DNA of 64,000 nucleotides from a virus: positions 1 to 64,000 of the IMG/VR virus record IMGVR_UViG_3300029319_000017; one strand, given 5' to 3'. The translations under genes and the position numbers were made by a program. Within the stretch, counting starts at the first letter, position 1, and the number at the start of each line of letters is the position of its first letter. Shown piece after piece: positions 52,831-60,493 of the stretch. The notes under the pieces are model-generated. The model was not told where the DNA came from. It saw only the letters and a program-made list of their open reading frames with translations, and did not search any database.

Positions 52831-53205
52831 TTATTTTTTAATTTTTTCTACTGATCTTCCTCCAAAATAAGCACCTATTACAGTGATCAGTGTTAACTGT
52901 AATAAGTCTGTCCATTTTTCTTCTACCGTAAAAGATAGAAAACCTGCGTCTACAAAGATAAGCAACATTGTGCAGACAATCAAGAATAAAAGCACTACAG
53001 GTCTAACATTCTTAGATAACCAAGAATCTGACGCCATATCTGCTTTCCATCTATCTGTTACATTCTTTTGCAAATCTGCTTCAGAATCTAACAACATTTT
53101 TTTCATAGCATTTTTAAGTGCTATCTTTTCTTCTTTAGATGTAACCACTTCGTCTATTATATTACCAGCGTCACCTACTAAAGATTTTAATAATCCTTTT
53201 AACAT
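52831..53205 (-). CDS. Holin, GTA 3TM-type
   Basis: The 124-residue protein contains RWKADMASDSWLSKNVRPVV immediately before the first membrane helix, the signature of the holin family PF11351 (three-membrane-segment holin for gene transfer agent release). Hydrophobic segments cover about 69-90 and 97-116 (LLFLIVCTMLLIFVDAGFL and TLITVIGAYFGG). It should permeabilise the inner membrane to release the lysin encoded next to it (53208-53816). Confidence 0.8.
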   Translation of the reverse strand: MLKGLLKSLVGDAGNIIDEVVTSKEEKIALKNAMKKMLLDSEADLQKNVTDRWKADMASDSWLSKNVRPVVLLFLIVCTMLLIFVDAGFLSFTVEEKWTDLLQLTLITVIGAYFGGRSVEKIKK

Positions 53206-53207
53206 AT

Positions 53208-53816
53208 CTATATATTTAAGTCCTTACTTTCTAATAACGTATAGGTAAAACTATTACCCCAAGTATCTCTAGCTACTCTACATATATCCATAAACTCGTG
53301 CCAATCATCATTAGCTGCAATTACTTGACAGCCTGCTGACCATTTATCTACTTGTTTAGATTTTTTTCCTCCCCATTTAGTAGCTCTATGTATATTAATA
53401 CCAAACAAACCTGTTTGTGTATTATCATCACTTAGATCATACTTGTCGTCTTTATTAGCATCTCTATATACTGTTACAGGTCTACATTGACCTAATGCTT
53501 CATATCTACCTTGATGTAATCTTATTTTATGAGAACCTCTGTACTGCCCTTCTTTTAAAACAGCAACACCTTCTTTTCTCATAATGTTTTCAACCCAGTA
53601 TCGTCCTGGATCTGTTGTACAATCGTAAACATAAAACTCCCATTGGCCATCACATTTAAATGATAATGTAATTTTATCATCAAATTTATTTGTAATTTCT
53701 GTACCTGTATTAGAGTTTCTAATTCCTACAATGTTAAGGTTGTAGTCTCCTTTTTCAAACCAGTTATAGCTCTTCGCCTTAACTGCTTTTTCTATTATCT
53801 CTCTAGTTAAATCCAT
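53208..53816 (-). CDS. L,D-transpeptidase-like cell wall enzyme, candidate endolysin
   Basis: The 202-residue protein has NIHRA (H143) and VDKWSAGCQVIA (C163), the His and Cys catalytic block of YkuD-type L,D-transpeptidases in the S-A-G-C form seen in many Bacteroidota phage proteins. No signal peptide is present, so export would need the neighbouring holin. It is probably the peptidoglycan-degrading lysin, although the family also includes cross-linking enzymes. It lies directly before the holin gene. Confidence 0.7.
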   Translation of the reverse strand: MDLTREIIEKAVKAKSYNWFEKGDYNLNIVGIRNSNTGTEITNKFDDKITLSFKCDGQWEFYVYDCTTDPGRYWVENIMRKEGVAVLKEGQYRGSHKIRLHQGRYEALGQCRPVTVYRDANKDDKYDLSDDNTQTGLFGINIHRATKWGGKKSKQVDKWSAGCQVIAANDDWHEFMDICRVARDTWGNSFTYTLLESKDLNI

Positions 53817-53818
53817 AA

Positions 53819-54211
53819 TTATACTTCAGTAAAATATGCATATTCTGCTACAATTGTACCAGATACTGCTTCTAACTGCACTGCTACAGAACCACTGTTT
53901 TGTCCTATAGGAACAAATAAAAATTCTCCTGGTCCTAATTCTGCAAAAGATTTATTATTTTCTATTTCTACTGCTAAGTTATGAGCTGTAGCTGCATCAC
54001 TTGCATCTAGCCCAGTATGCTTTAAATATAAATATCTAATACTACTATGAGATGCTAATATTATATTGTCTCCTCCAGTGCCACTTGCAGAAACTTTACT
54101 AACTCCTACAATAGGATCTGTTACAGAAAGGGCTTTTGTTACTGTTAAATTTATCTCATTACTTGTAGCATTTTTACTACTAAGAGTTAAAGTTGCGTTT
54201 AATGTTGCCAT
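53819..54211 (-). CDS. Small beta-rich structural protein, 130 aa
   Basis: The 130-residue protein is Ser/Thr/Ala-rich and beta-patterned (TLTLSSKNATSNEINLTVTK, EFLFVPIGQNSGSVAVQLEA). Such sequences are typical of minor tail or capsid-decoration proteins of marine phages. It sits between the lysin and the thioredoxin-like gene. No specific family can be named. Confidence 0.5.
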   Translation of the reverse strand: MATLNATLTLSSKNATSNEINLTVTKALSVTDPIVGVSKVSASGTGGDNIILASHSSIRYLYLKHTGLDASDAATAHNLAVEIENNKSFAELGPGEFLFVPIGQNSGSVAVQLEAVSGTIVAEYAYFTEV

Positions 54212-54224
54212 ATCTTTTTATTTT

Positions 54225-54605
54225 TTAATTAAATTGTTTTAATATTATTTCGTCCACCTTTGCCTGGACGTCTTTTTTATCTGCCTCTAATTGAAACATA
54301 ATGTTTGCATTAAAAGTTTCTTCTACATTACCATTATTAAATATAATAACTGTAGGTATAGAAGTAATTTCAAACTCCTGTTGTAGGTCCATATGTGTTC
54401 CTATATCAACTCTATAAACTTCACATTCTTTTAAATTTGGTAACCATTTTACAGAATTTGCATCATTCCAACTTGCCCAAAACTCTACAACAATTATTCC
54501 TCTGCTTACTTCTTTATCAAAATTGTCTGGTCCTAAATAAGATTGTCCTTGTGCAAATCCAAAAGAGGTTAATAAAAAAACTATATAGGTTATAAATTTT
54601 TTCAT
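54225..54605 (-). CDS. Exported thioredoxin-fold protein without CxxC
   Basis: A signal peptide (MKKFITYIVFLLTSFGFAQ) is followed by a thioredoxin fold: IIVVEFWASWNDANSVKW and later EITSIPTVIIFNNG with the cis-Pro kept. The redox motif is lost: the two cysteine positions are N47 and N50 in WNDANS, so the protein cannot do thiol exchange. It probably acts as a binding or chaperone module in the periplasm. Its ATGA start overlaps the upstream membrane protein. Confidence 0.75.
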   Translation of the reverse strand: MKKFITYIVFLLTSFGFAQGQSYLGPDNFDKEVSRGIIVVEFWASWNDANSVKWLPNLKECEVYRVDIGTHMDLQQEFEITSIPTVIIFNNGNVEETFNANIMFQLEADKKDVQAKVDEIILKQFN

Positions 54606-54952
54606 TTTTTAAGGGTTTTAATTTCTTCTTTTAATTCTTCTAAATCTTTGATCACACGATCAATTTTTTGACGCGCCATCTCATCTTTCATATTAAACTC
54701 CATACGAGTTGGTGGCCATGTTTGTGTAGCTGCAGGATCTCCCATATCTATCATGTATGTTCCTGTTCCTGGTTTGGGTAATTCTAAGGCTTGTTCAACC
54801 TTACCTTCAAGTTCTACAAATTTAGAATTTATAGTACTCATTAACCCAAAATATGCAGAGATTATAGTAGCTACACCGACTACAATCCCTATTAATGTTT
54901 TTATACTTATTTGAAATTTACTGTCTTCTGATATTTCTTTGTTCATTTTCAT
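54602..54952 (-). CDS. Membrane-anchored coiled-coil protein (spanin-like)
   Basis: The 116-residue protein has one strong membrane segment (about 17-39, TLIGIVVGVATIISAYFGLM) after a short cytosolic start, and a C-terminal coiled coil (KIDRVIKDLEELKEEIKTLK). This shape fits an inner-membrane spanin subunit or holin partner in lysis, consistent with the holin and lysin nearby. A Pro/Gly-rich middle (PKPGTGTYMIDMGDPAA) is unusual. An alternative start two codons on (MNKEISEDS) exists. No second spanin subunit with a lipobox was recognised. Confidence 0.5.
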   Translation of the reverse strand: MKMNKEISEDSKFQISIKTLIGIVVGVATIISAYFGLMSTINSKFVELEGKVEQALELPKPGTGTYMIDMGDPAATQTWPPTRMEFNMKDEMARQKIDRVIKDLEELKEEIKTLKK

Positions 54953-55373
54953 TATAATTTTTAACGCAAAATATTGCTGTTACATCTGCTGTATGACCAG
55001 CATCTCCTAAATTTAATTTTAAATTATTAACAGTATCTAAGTCAAAAGGTATACCATCATTAAAATCTAAAGTTGTTCCTTGTTTAATTGTTAAACCTTT
55101 TAATAGATAATATTCATTTGTTTCATCGTCTAACCACAAATTAACTGTTATATCAGTACTATCTGTGTTGCATATAAACAATCTTTTTAGTTGTATAAAA
55201 GGACGTTGATATAAAAAATGATCAGAATCACTGCCTCTTTGAAATCTTTCTCCGTCATCGCTTGCTTTACCATAAAACAAAATTTTTTCAGCTGTACCAG
55301 AACTAGTTATACTAATAAATTCACTATATAAATAATCATTAGGACCATTTTCTGTTACTGTAATATAATTCAT
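54918..55373 (-). CDS. Small structural protein, 151 aa
   Basis: The 151-residue protein is beta-rich (LKRLFICNTDSTDITVNLWL, then LDTVNNLKLNLGDAG) with no signal peptide or enzyme motif. It looks like minor virion proteins that sit next to tail fibres. It overlaps the following membrane protein by 35 bases. Function unknown beyond a likely structural role. Confidence 0.5.
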   Translation of the reverse strand: MNYITVTENGPNDYLYSEFISITSSGTAEKILFYGKASDDGERFQRGSDSDHFLYQRPFIQLKRLFICNTDSTDITVNLWLDDETNEYYLLKGLTIKQGTTLDFNDGIPFDLDTVNNLKLNLGDAGHTADVTAIFCVKNYNENEQRNIRRQ

Positions 55374-55374
55374 A

Positions 55375-55749
55375 TTATGACAATGTTAATCTTATTGATT
55401 TAGTTTGGCTTCCAACTTTTCCTCCAAAATTTCTAGTCGCTATCATGTCAATAGTATATCTTGTTACTCCTTTAACTGTTGTTGCTGTTAAATCACCAAA
55501 TGATAAAGTAGTGTTAGATCCAATAACTGTTTTATTATCTTTATTAGATTCTATCTCTGTTCTAAGATAATCTAACTCATCCTGCATTAATCCTATTTGA
55601 TGAATTAAAGATGTAATAAATGGGTTTGCTCCTTCAGGATCATTAATATTTATATCTAAAAATCCTTGATCATGAACAGTCTTTAATTTAGCTTTATCAG
55701 AACCTGTCTTATTATGTATCCTCTCGTATGCTTTATTTGTCAATCCCAT
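55375..55749 (-). CDS. Hypothetical late protein, 124 aa
   Basis: The N-terminal half is helical (INDPEGANPFITSLIHQIGL, MQDELDYLRTEIESN), possibly a coiled coil. The C-terminal half is beta-rich (NTTLSFGDLTATTVKGVTRY). This fold mix is common in small tail-fibre chaperone-like or attachment proteins. It follows the 292-aa tail-fibre-like protein closely and may be its partner. No family is recognised. Confidence 0.5.
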   Translation of the reverse strand: MGLTNKAYERIHNKTGSDKAKLKTVHDQGFLDININDPEGANPFITSLIHQIGLMQDELDYLRTEIESNKDNKTVIGSNTTLSFGDLTATTVKGVTRYTIDMIATRNFGGKVGSQTKSIRLTLS

Positions 55750-55759
55750 ATTATTTATT

Positions 55760-56638
55760 TTAAGATGTTATTTCAATTTCTGCATTAGCCCAACCATATA
55801 ATGTAGAAGAACTACCACTTGTTCTTCTAACACATAAAGTTAAACCTTGACCTGCTGTTAACGTATTACCACCAGTTACCGTAAAAATTTTCATATAGTT
55901 TGTATTAGCTGTATAACTACCATCACAATCTGTTGCTGTCATAGTTGCTAAAGTTACGTTAGCAGTTGAATCATGTACTATAGGAACTTTTACTACTTCC
56001 CACTCTAAATCTGCAGTTACAGTTTGATACCAAGCTACACTAATTTTATGTACAGTGCAATTTTGCGTTGCTATAAACGAGCACATTCTTATAGCAGTAG
56101 AATCTGCTATAGACAAACCATCTAAAGAAGAAGTACTTATACTTTGACCATACATTGCAACATGATACCATCTGTTTACACTTGAGACTAATGCCAAATA
56201 AAAATCATCTCCTTTTAATTTAACAAGAGATCTTGCTGTATTAGTTAAAGCAAATGTGCCAGTAGAATCAGGTAATGTTAATGTGCTACCAGTAATAGAT
56301 GATGGAGCTACTATTCTTATTGAATCTGTCCCATTATCTGTATCTTCATAAAAATATAATTGTGCTGCACTAGAACTTGTACCACCTATATCTAATCTTC
56401 CATTTGATATATTTACTTTTGGAGTACCAAATAAATCTAAAGCACCAGCAGATGCTATACCCAGATCTGATACAACATTTACCATACTAGATACATTGTT
56501 AATAGTATTAGAAGTAATAGTTACAGTTTCAACATCTATTTGATTTGCACCTCCATATGTTAAAATACCATTAGCTGTAGACCCGTTAACTGTTAACGAT
56601 TCTTCTTCTGGCCCTATAACTCTTCCTGGTTTACTCAT
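55760..56638 (-). CDS. Tail-fibre-like structural protein, 292 aa
   Basis: The protein is repetitive and beta-rich (VNGSTANGILTYGGANQID, STGTFALTNTARSLVKL, SSITGSTLTLPDSTGTF) with a long Ser/Thr/Gly-rich N-terminal half, like tail fibres and appendages. The C-terminus (SIADSTAIRMCSFIATQNC, AQLYFYEDTDN) looks like a globular tip that could bind the receptor. It shares TAATG with the holin-like 70-aa gene. Confidence 0.55.
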   Translation of the reverse strand: MSKPGRVIGPEEESLTVNGSTANGILTYGGANQIDVETVTITSNTINNVSSMVNVVSDLGIASAGALDLFGTPKVNISNGRLDIGGTSSSAAQLYFYEDTDNGTDSIRIVAPSSITGSTLTLPDSTGTFALTNTARSLVKLKGDDFYLALVSSVNRWYHVAMYGQSISTSSLDGLSIADSTAIRMCSFIATQNCTVHKISVAWYQTVTADLEWEVVKVPIVHDSTANVTLATMTATDCDGSYTANTNYMKIFTVTGGNTLTAGQGLTLCVRRTSGSSSTLYGWANAEIEITS

Positions 56639-56850
56639 TATTTTTTTGCAAATTTTTCTACTCCACTAATACCAAAACATCCTAATACAACCCATACAAA
56701 TGAGTCGTATACAAATTTATTAATAACTAAATCAGCTCCTACTGCTCCAGTTACTAAATCTATAATCATAACTACAACCATTATAAGAAATGCTACAAAT
56801 CCAATTATAGATTTTTCATTCCAATCATTATTATCTTTAAATATCTTCAT
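56638..56850 (-). CDS. Small two-helix membrane protein, holin-like
   Basis: The 70-residue protein has two hydrophobic segments (about 15-36, IIGFVAFLIMVVVMIIDLVT, and 47-63, FVYDSFVWVVLGCFGI) and a basic end. Its size and topology match small holins or antiholins, and a separate 3TM holin lies at 52831. Two membrane proteins near the lysin suggest a regulated pair. It starts with an ATGA overlap with the preceding gene. Confidence 0.5.
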   Translation of the reverse strand: MKIFKDNNDWNEKSIIGFVAFLIMVVVMIIDLVTGAVGADLVINKFVYDSFVWVVLGCFGISGVEKFAKK

Positions 56851-57191
56851 ATGTTTATTGTAATTGTTAATCCACCTTCCATATTTTTAAAACTCCATTT
56901 AGCTTTTATACACATGCCTTCAACACAAAAACCCATGCTAGGCGGATGAGTGCATCTACAGCTTCCAAAGTTTTTTCTATCTTCTTCACCGTTTACTAAA
57001 TATTCAGCTTTATCTAAAATATTTTTTAGTTCTTTAGCTAAAGTCCCATTACTTTTACTACTACCCTTATGCCTTCTAATAAGTGTTCCAAGTTTCTTTG
57101 ATACTGCAACTAAATTATCTGCAGTAACTTCAAAAGTTTGCAAAGTCTTAGAAGGCAAAGGGTTTGTAGTTATAGTAATAGGTCTAGGCAT
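56847..57191 (-). CDS. Hypothetical protein, 114 aa, with Cys cluster
   Basis: The 114-residue protein has a basic middle (KLGTLIRRHKGSSKSNG) and a cysteine group GSCRCTHPPSMGFCVEGMC (four Cys in 17 residues) that could bind zinc or form disulphides. It ends in a beta strand (EGGLTITINI). No known family is recognised. It lies between the basic tail-tagged protein at 57193 and the holin-like gene. Confidence 0.5.
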   Translation of the reverse strand: MPRPITITTNPLPSKTLQTFEVTADNLVAVSKKLGTLIRRHKGSSKSNGTLAKELKNILDKAEYLVNGEEDRKNFGSCRCTHPPSMGFCVEGMCIKAKWSFKNMEGGLTITINI

Positions 57192-57192
57192 A

Positions 57193-57540
57193 TTATAAGT
57201 CTAAAAAGTCTTGATAAGAATATGATGCATTATTAGACCCACCATTTTTATACATTTTCTTTTTACCTCCCATTTTAAATCCAGGTCCCATTTTTTTCTT
57301 ATTTATTGGGCTATTTTTAACCCTTGTTGTTTTCTTTCTTCCTTCAGCGGGCACATTCGCAACAGTTCCACTATCTTTCGATTGCATTTTTTTCTTTAAG
57401 TCATCTGCTGTAACTGTTGAATAAGTTTTTCTTTTTTCAGTTAAATCAAGTGCTTTTTTTCTAAACTTAAATGTTTCTTTTCCTTTAGCCCTAGCTTTTT
57501 TAAATTTTTTTTCAAACCTAGATAATTTTCGTTTTGTCAT
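57193..57540 (-). CDS. Basic protein with shared C-terminal peptide tag (115 aa)
   Basis: The protein is strongly basic (RFEKKFKKARAKGKETFKFR, GPGFKMGGKKKMYKNGG) and probably unfolded without DNA or partner. It ends in GGSNNASYSYQDFLDL, exactly the end of the next basic protein upstream (57570-57866), though the two genes differ in 8 of those 16 codons, all silently. That points to selection on a tag recognised by a shared partner. It probably packs with DNA or is loaded into the virion. Confidence 0.7.
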   Translation of the reverse strand: MTKRKLSRFEKKFKKARAKGKETFKFRKKALDLTEKRKTYSTVTADDLKKKMQSKDSGTVANVPAEGRKKTTRVKNSPINKKKMGPGFKMGGKKKMYKNGGSNNASYSYQDFLDL

Positions 57541-57569
57541 GATTATTTTATTTTAAATTATATTTATAT

Positions 57570-57866
57570 TTACAAATCTAAAAAATCTTGGTAACTATAA
57601 GAAGCATTATTAGATCCACCTTCTCTATATTTGCTATAGCTTATATTTCTTTCTTTTCTGTCTTTTTTTGTTGTCTTTATATTACCACCTTTAGGCAATA
57701 CTGTTTTCTTTCCAGTTTTTCGTTTACCCATACCTGCTAATTTTCCACTAGCATCTCTTCTTACTGTTTTCTTTATTGTTCCGTCTTTGTTATATTTTAC
57801 TTTTATTTGACCACCGTCACTAGTTTTTGCCTTTTTAACTCTTTTTCGAGTACTAATATCTTTCAT
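57570..57866 (-). CDS. Basic protein with shared C-terminal peptide tag (98 aa)
   Basis: The protein is rich in Lys/Arg/Gly/Thr (KRVKKAKTSDGGQIKVKYNK, GKKTVLPKGGNIKTTKK). It ends in GGSNNASYSYQDFLDL, identical at protein level to the next gene (57193-57540). The bodies are only loosely similar, so the two are distant duplicates or independent proteins that share a targeting tail. Position in the late operon suggests a packaged or assembly role. No enzyme motif. Confidence 0.7.
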   Translation of the reverse strand: MKDISTRKRVKKAKTSDGGQIKVKYNKDGTIKKTVRRDASGKLAGMGKRKTGKKTVLPKGGNIKTTKKDRKERNISYSKYREGGSNNASYSYQDFLDL

Positions 57867-57876
57867 AATTTTAATT

Positions 57877-58587
57877 TTAATTTAATTTATATTTAATTTT
57901 ACCATCTTCTATATACAAACCTTCACGCTCTTTTATAGCCTGTCCGTTTAAATTATATAGTATATTGTTGGTTTTAGATTTATTTATTAATTCATTTATA
58001 GACGAGTTACAAGGTTGTCCTGTATCACAATCTATGTATTCTGTAACATATTCTATAAACTCTACATATTCTATTTCTACAATTGTATCGTAAACAAATA
58101 CGTCAACATATTCAATAACATCTACAAAAAGAGTATCTAAAACGTCTTCGTAAATGGTTACTGTATCTGTTATATAAATGTATTCTGGAACAAACACTTC
58201 TACTTCTACAGTGTCTATTACAATGTTGTATACATATTCTGTATTAACTATAGTATCAAATATTGTTTCATATATAGTCTCATATTCTATTTCATATATT
58301 GTATCACACTCTTCCCCAATAGGAGGTAAACAATCTAATGGTGATGTTGGTTCTGCGTTATCTTCATCAGAAGCATCTACACAATCTTCCCACCCATCAT
58401 TAAGATAAAATAAATCAGGACCATTAGGTACGCATCCATTAGGAGAATACTGTGTCCAATTTGCTGGATCATCACCGCAATAAAATCCATTTTGTTGTGC
58501 GCATTCTAAACATAGTTGTTGAAAGTCAAATTGCGAGTAAGCAAACGAGCTTACAAACGCAAATAATATTATAAATAATTTTTTCAT
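57877..58587 (-). CDS. Secreted protein with LDL-A-like domain and type IX sorting-like end
   Basis: A signal peptide (MKKLFIILFAFVSSFAYSQ) leads to a cysteine region. NDGWEDCVDASDE at residues 63-75 matches the calcium-binding end of an LDL receptor class A repeat, with further Cys at 26, 29, 37, 52, 86 and 94. Residues 95-190 are a long alternating beta stretch of Asp/Thr/Tyr/Val blocks (DTIYEIEYETIYETIF). The end (NNILYNLNGQAIKEREGLYI then KIKYKLN) resembles Bacteroidota type IX sorting domains. It is likely exported to the cell surface. Confidence 0.7.
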   Translation of the reverse strand: MKKLFIILFAFVSSFAYSQFDFQQLCLECAQQNGFYCGDDPANWTQYSPNGCVPNGPDLFYLNDGWEDCVDASDEDNAEPTSPLDCLPPIGEECDTIYEIEYETIYETIFDTIVNTEYVYNIVIDTVEVEVFVPEYIYITDTVTIYEDVLDTLFVDVIEYVDVFVYDTIVEIEYVEFIEYVTEYIDCDTGQPCNSSINELINKSKTNNILYNLNGQAIKEREGLYIEDGKIKYKLN

Positions 58588-58589
58588 AA

Positions 58590-59642
58590 TTAAAAGAATA
58601 AATAGTTAAATCCAAATTTTACTTCATATACTGGTTTTTCCCAGTATTTTATATGTGTTCCCTCTATAAATAATCCTAGGTTTTTTGTTATTCTTTGTCC
58701 AAATACCATTCCTGCATCCCATTCTAACCAATCTAGATCTGATTTACCGTAATCAAATGAATAATCATCTAAGCCGTAATGATACGGTAAGCAATTAACC
58801 CAAGCATGTAACCAAAACTTAGGTGTATATTTATAATATGCAATTCCTACTACTGCACTTAATTCTTTTTGTATTCCTAATTTTTCTAATTCTCTTTCAT
58901 TAAATCTTGCAACTGCATCCCCAAAGTGGTGGTTAAAGAACTCATCATTACTAGTTGCTACAAGAATAGAATCACCTCCTGATACATCATACCAGTTATT
59001 ATTAACATAGAAGCCTTGGATCCATTGTTCAGGGGCATATCCAAAATCTTCAGCTAATTGTTGGAAGGTTGATTCGCCTGGTACCCAAAAATCCCTGATT
59101 GGTACAAAGCCATAAGCAGGATGAGCTCTAACCACTGCTCCTACTGTAAAGTCCCAGTTTCCTGAGTTTATTCTATATCTTGTGTCAAAAGATGTATATT
59201 GCAAGTTTACTCTTTGATTATCTTTGTATTGGACTTTAGTGACGCATTTTTCACCCAAGTATCTAATCCAAAAATTTTGATCAGTAAACTTTTCACCACG
59301 ATTACGTATAAAAGAATAATTAAACAAATACTCCCAACCATTAGAATTACCAATAGTAACGTTGTCTGCCACAGCTCTTTCAGTACCATAATACCATGTT
59401 TTAACTTTGTATTCATAATCAAATCTGGCTATCTTACGAATACCTATTGTTAAATTGTAATCGTAAGGATTAATTTCTGTTATATCTACATATCCTTTAT
59501 CTATTGCTCTGTAATCTTCTCTTTCAGAAAAAGAAGTATTTGTACTTACAGATGTATAAAATGTAGAGTATTTAAAAAAGTTTTTTATTTGTGCATTTCC
59601 TACTGCACACATTAATATAAGTAAAATTATTATATTTTTCAT
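58590..59642 (-). CDS. Outer-membrane beta-barrel-like protein, 350 aa
   Basis: A signal peptide (MKNIIILLILMCAVGNAQ) is followed by alternating aromatic strands (NLTIGIRKIARFDYEYKVKT, KNLGLFIEGTHIKYWEKP) and an end in FGFNYLFF, with the terminal Phe preferred by the outer-membrane insertion machinery. It resembles host outer-membrane barrels. Phages rarely encode one; it could block superinfection, change permeability or help release. It sits beside the secreted LDL-A-like gene. Confidence 0.65.
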   Translation of the reverse strand: MKNIIILLILMCAVGNAQIKNFFKYSTFYTSVSTNTSFSEREDYRAIDKGYVDITEINPYDYNLTIGIRKIARFDYEYKVKTWYYGTERAVADNVTIGNSNGWEYLFNYSFIRNRGEKFTDQNFWIRYLGEKCVTKVQYKDNQRVNLQYTSFDTRYRINSGNWDFTVGAVVRAHPAYGFVPIRDFWVPGESTFQQLAEDFGYAPEQWIQGFYVNNNWYDVSGGDSILVATSNDEFFNHHFGDAVARFNERELEKLGIQKELSAVVGIAYYKYTPKFWLHAWVNCLPYHYGLDDYSFDYGKSDLDWLEWDAGMVFGQRITKNLGLFIEGTHIKYWEKPVYEVKFGFNYLFF

Positions 59643-60493
59643 TATAAATTATATTTTTGTTTTAATTGTCTTTCTACTTCTAGCATTTCTTTATCAGGTA
59701 AAACCTCATTAAAAACTAGTATTTCATACATACGTAGCCCATTTGCATGACCTTGAATCTGTAGTAAATGATTAGAGTTAACATCAAAAGCATAAGTATG
59801 ATCTTTAGATAATCCATTACCTATACTAGGCCCACCATTTTTACGCATAACACTAGCTCCACCTGTTTGAAGTCTAACTGTCCAAAGTTGAAGTGCATTT
59901 GATACTATTGTTGAGTTACTGTCTAATAAAACAGTTCCACTTTTATCACTTTGATCTCCTATAAACATTTTAACTTTTTGATCAGTAGGTATTTGAAATG
60001 TTAATGGATCTTGCCCGCCATCACTAGCTCCTGCTTTCATAGTAAATATATCGCATGTTCCTGAAGAATTTATTAAATTAAATACTACAAATAAAGTTAA
60101 AGCATCTCCCTCTAATCTACTTTGTGATAATAAATTACTTCCTACATTGCCTACTGTTTCAGTAGCACTCAGCTTATCAGTTGCATCTGCAAATAAAGCA
60201 TAAGGTATACCTGCGCTTGATCTATATATAGGTCTATCATTTGCAGTAGCTTGTTTTAAAGCTGTACCTAAAGCAGCATTATTAGCTCTACCAAATCGTT
60301 TATCAAAAGCTTTATTTGAAACTGCATATATACTGTCATTATGATTTGCATTAGTAGACATATCATCACTATACACAGCTCTTCTATCTGTAAAGTCAAT
60401 CCATAATACAGGTCCATTTTTTATTCTAGACATTTTTTTCTTCCTAAATTTAGGACCTGTACTTGAATTATTATTTGATAAACTTAATCCCAT
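59642..60493 (-). CDS. LamG/ConA-like lectin-fold tail protein
   Basis: The 283-residue protein has a basic start (GPKFRKKKMSRIKNGPVLW), then a beta-sandwich pattern (VLWIDFTDRRAVYSDD, LTLFVVFNLINSSGTC). The end reads RMYEILVFNEVLPDKEMLEV, the usual last strand and helix of LamG/concanavalin-like domains. Such domains bind glycans and are common on tail appendages of marine phages. It starts and ends in TAATG junctions. Confidence 0.65.
   Translation of the reverse strand: MGLSLSNNNSSTGPKFRKKKMSRIKNGPVLWIDFTDRRAVYSDDMSTNANHNDSIYAVSNKAFDKRFGRANNAALGTALKQATANDRPIYRSSAGIPYALFADATDKLSATETVGNVGSNLLSQSRLEGDALTLFVVFNLINSSGTCDIFTMKAGASDGGQDPLTFQIPTDQKVKMFIGDQSDKSGTVLLDSNSTIVSNALQLWTVRLQTGGASVMRKNGGPSIGNGLSKDHTYAFDVNSNHLLQIQGHANGLRMYEILVFNEVLPDKEMLEVERQLKQKYNL

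Noticed and set aside
57193-57866. Assembly duplication as the cause of the shared C-terminal tail
   Set aside because: Half of the shared codons differ silently and the gene bodies are different, so it is not a copied read artefact.
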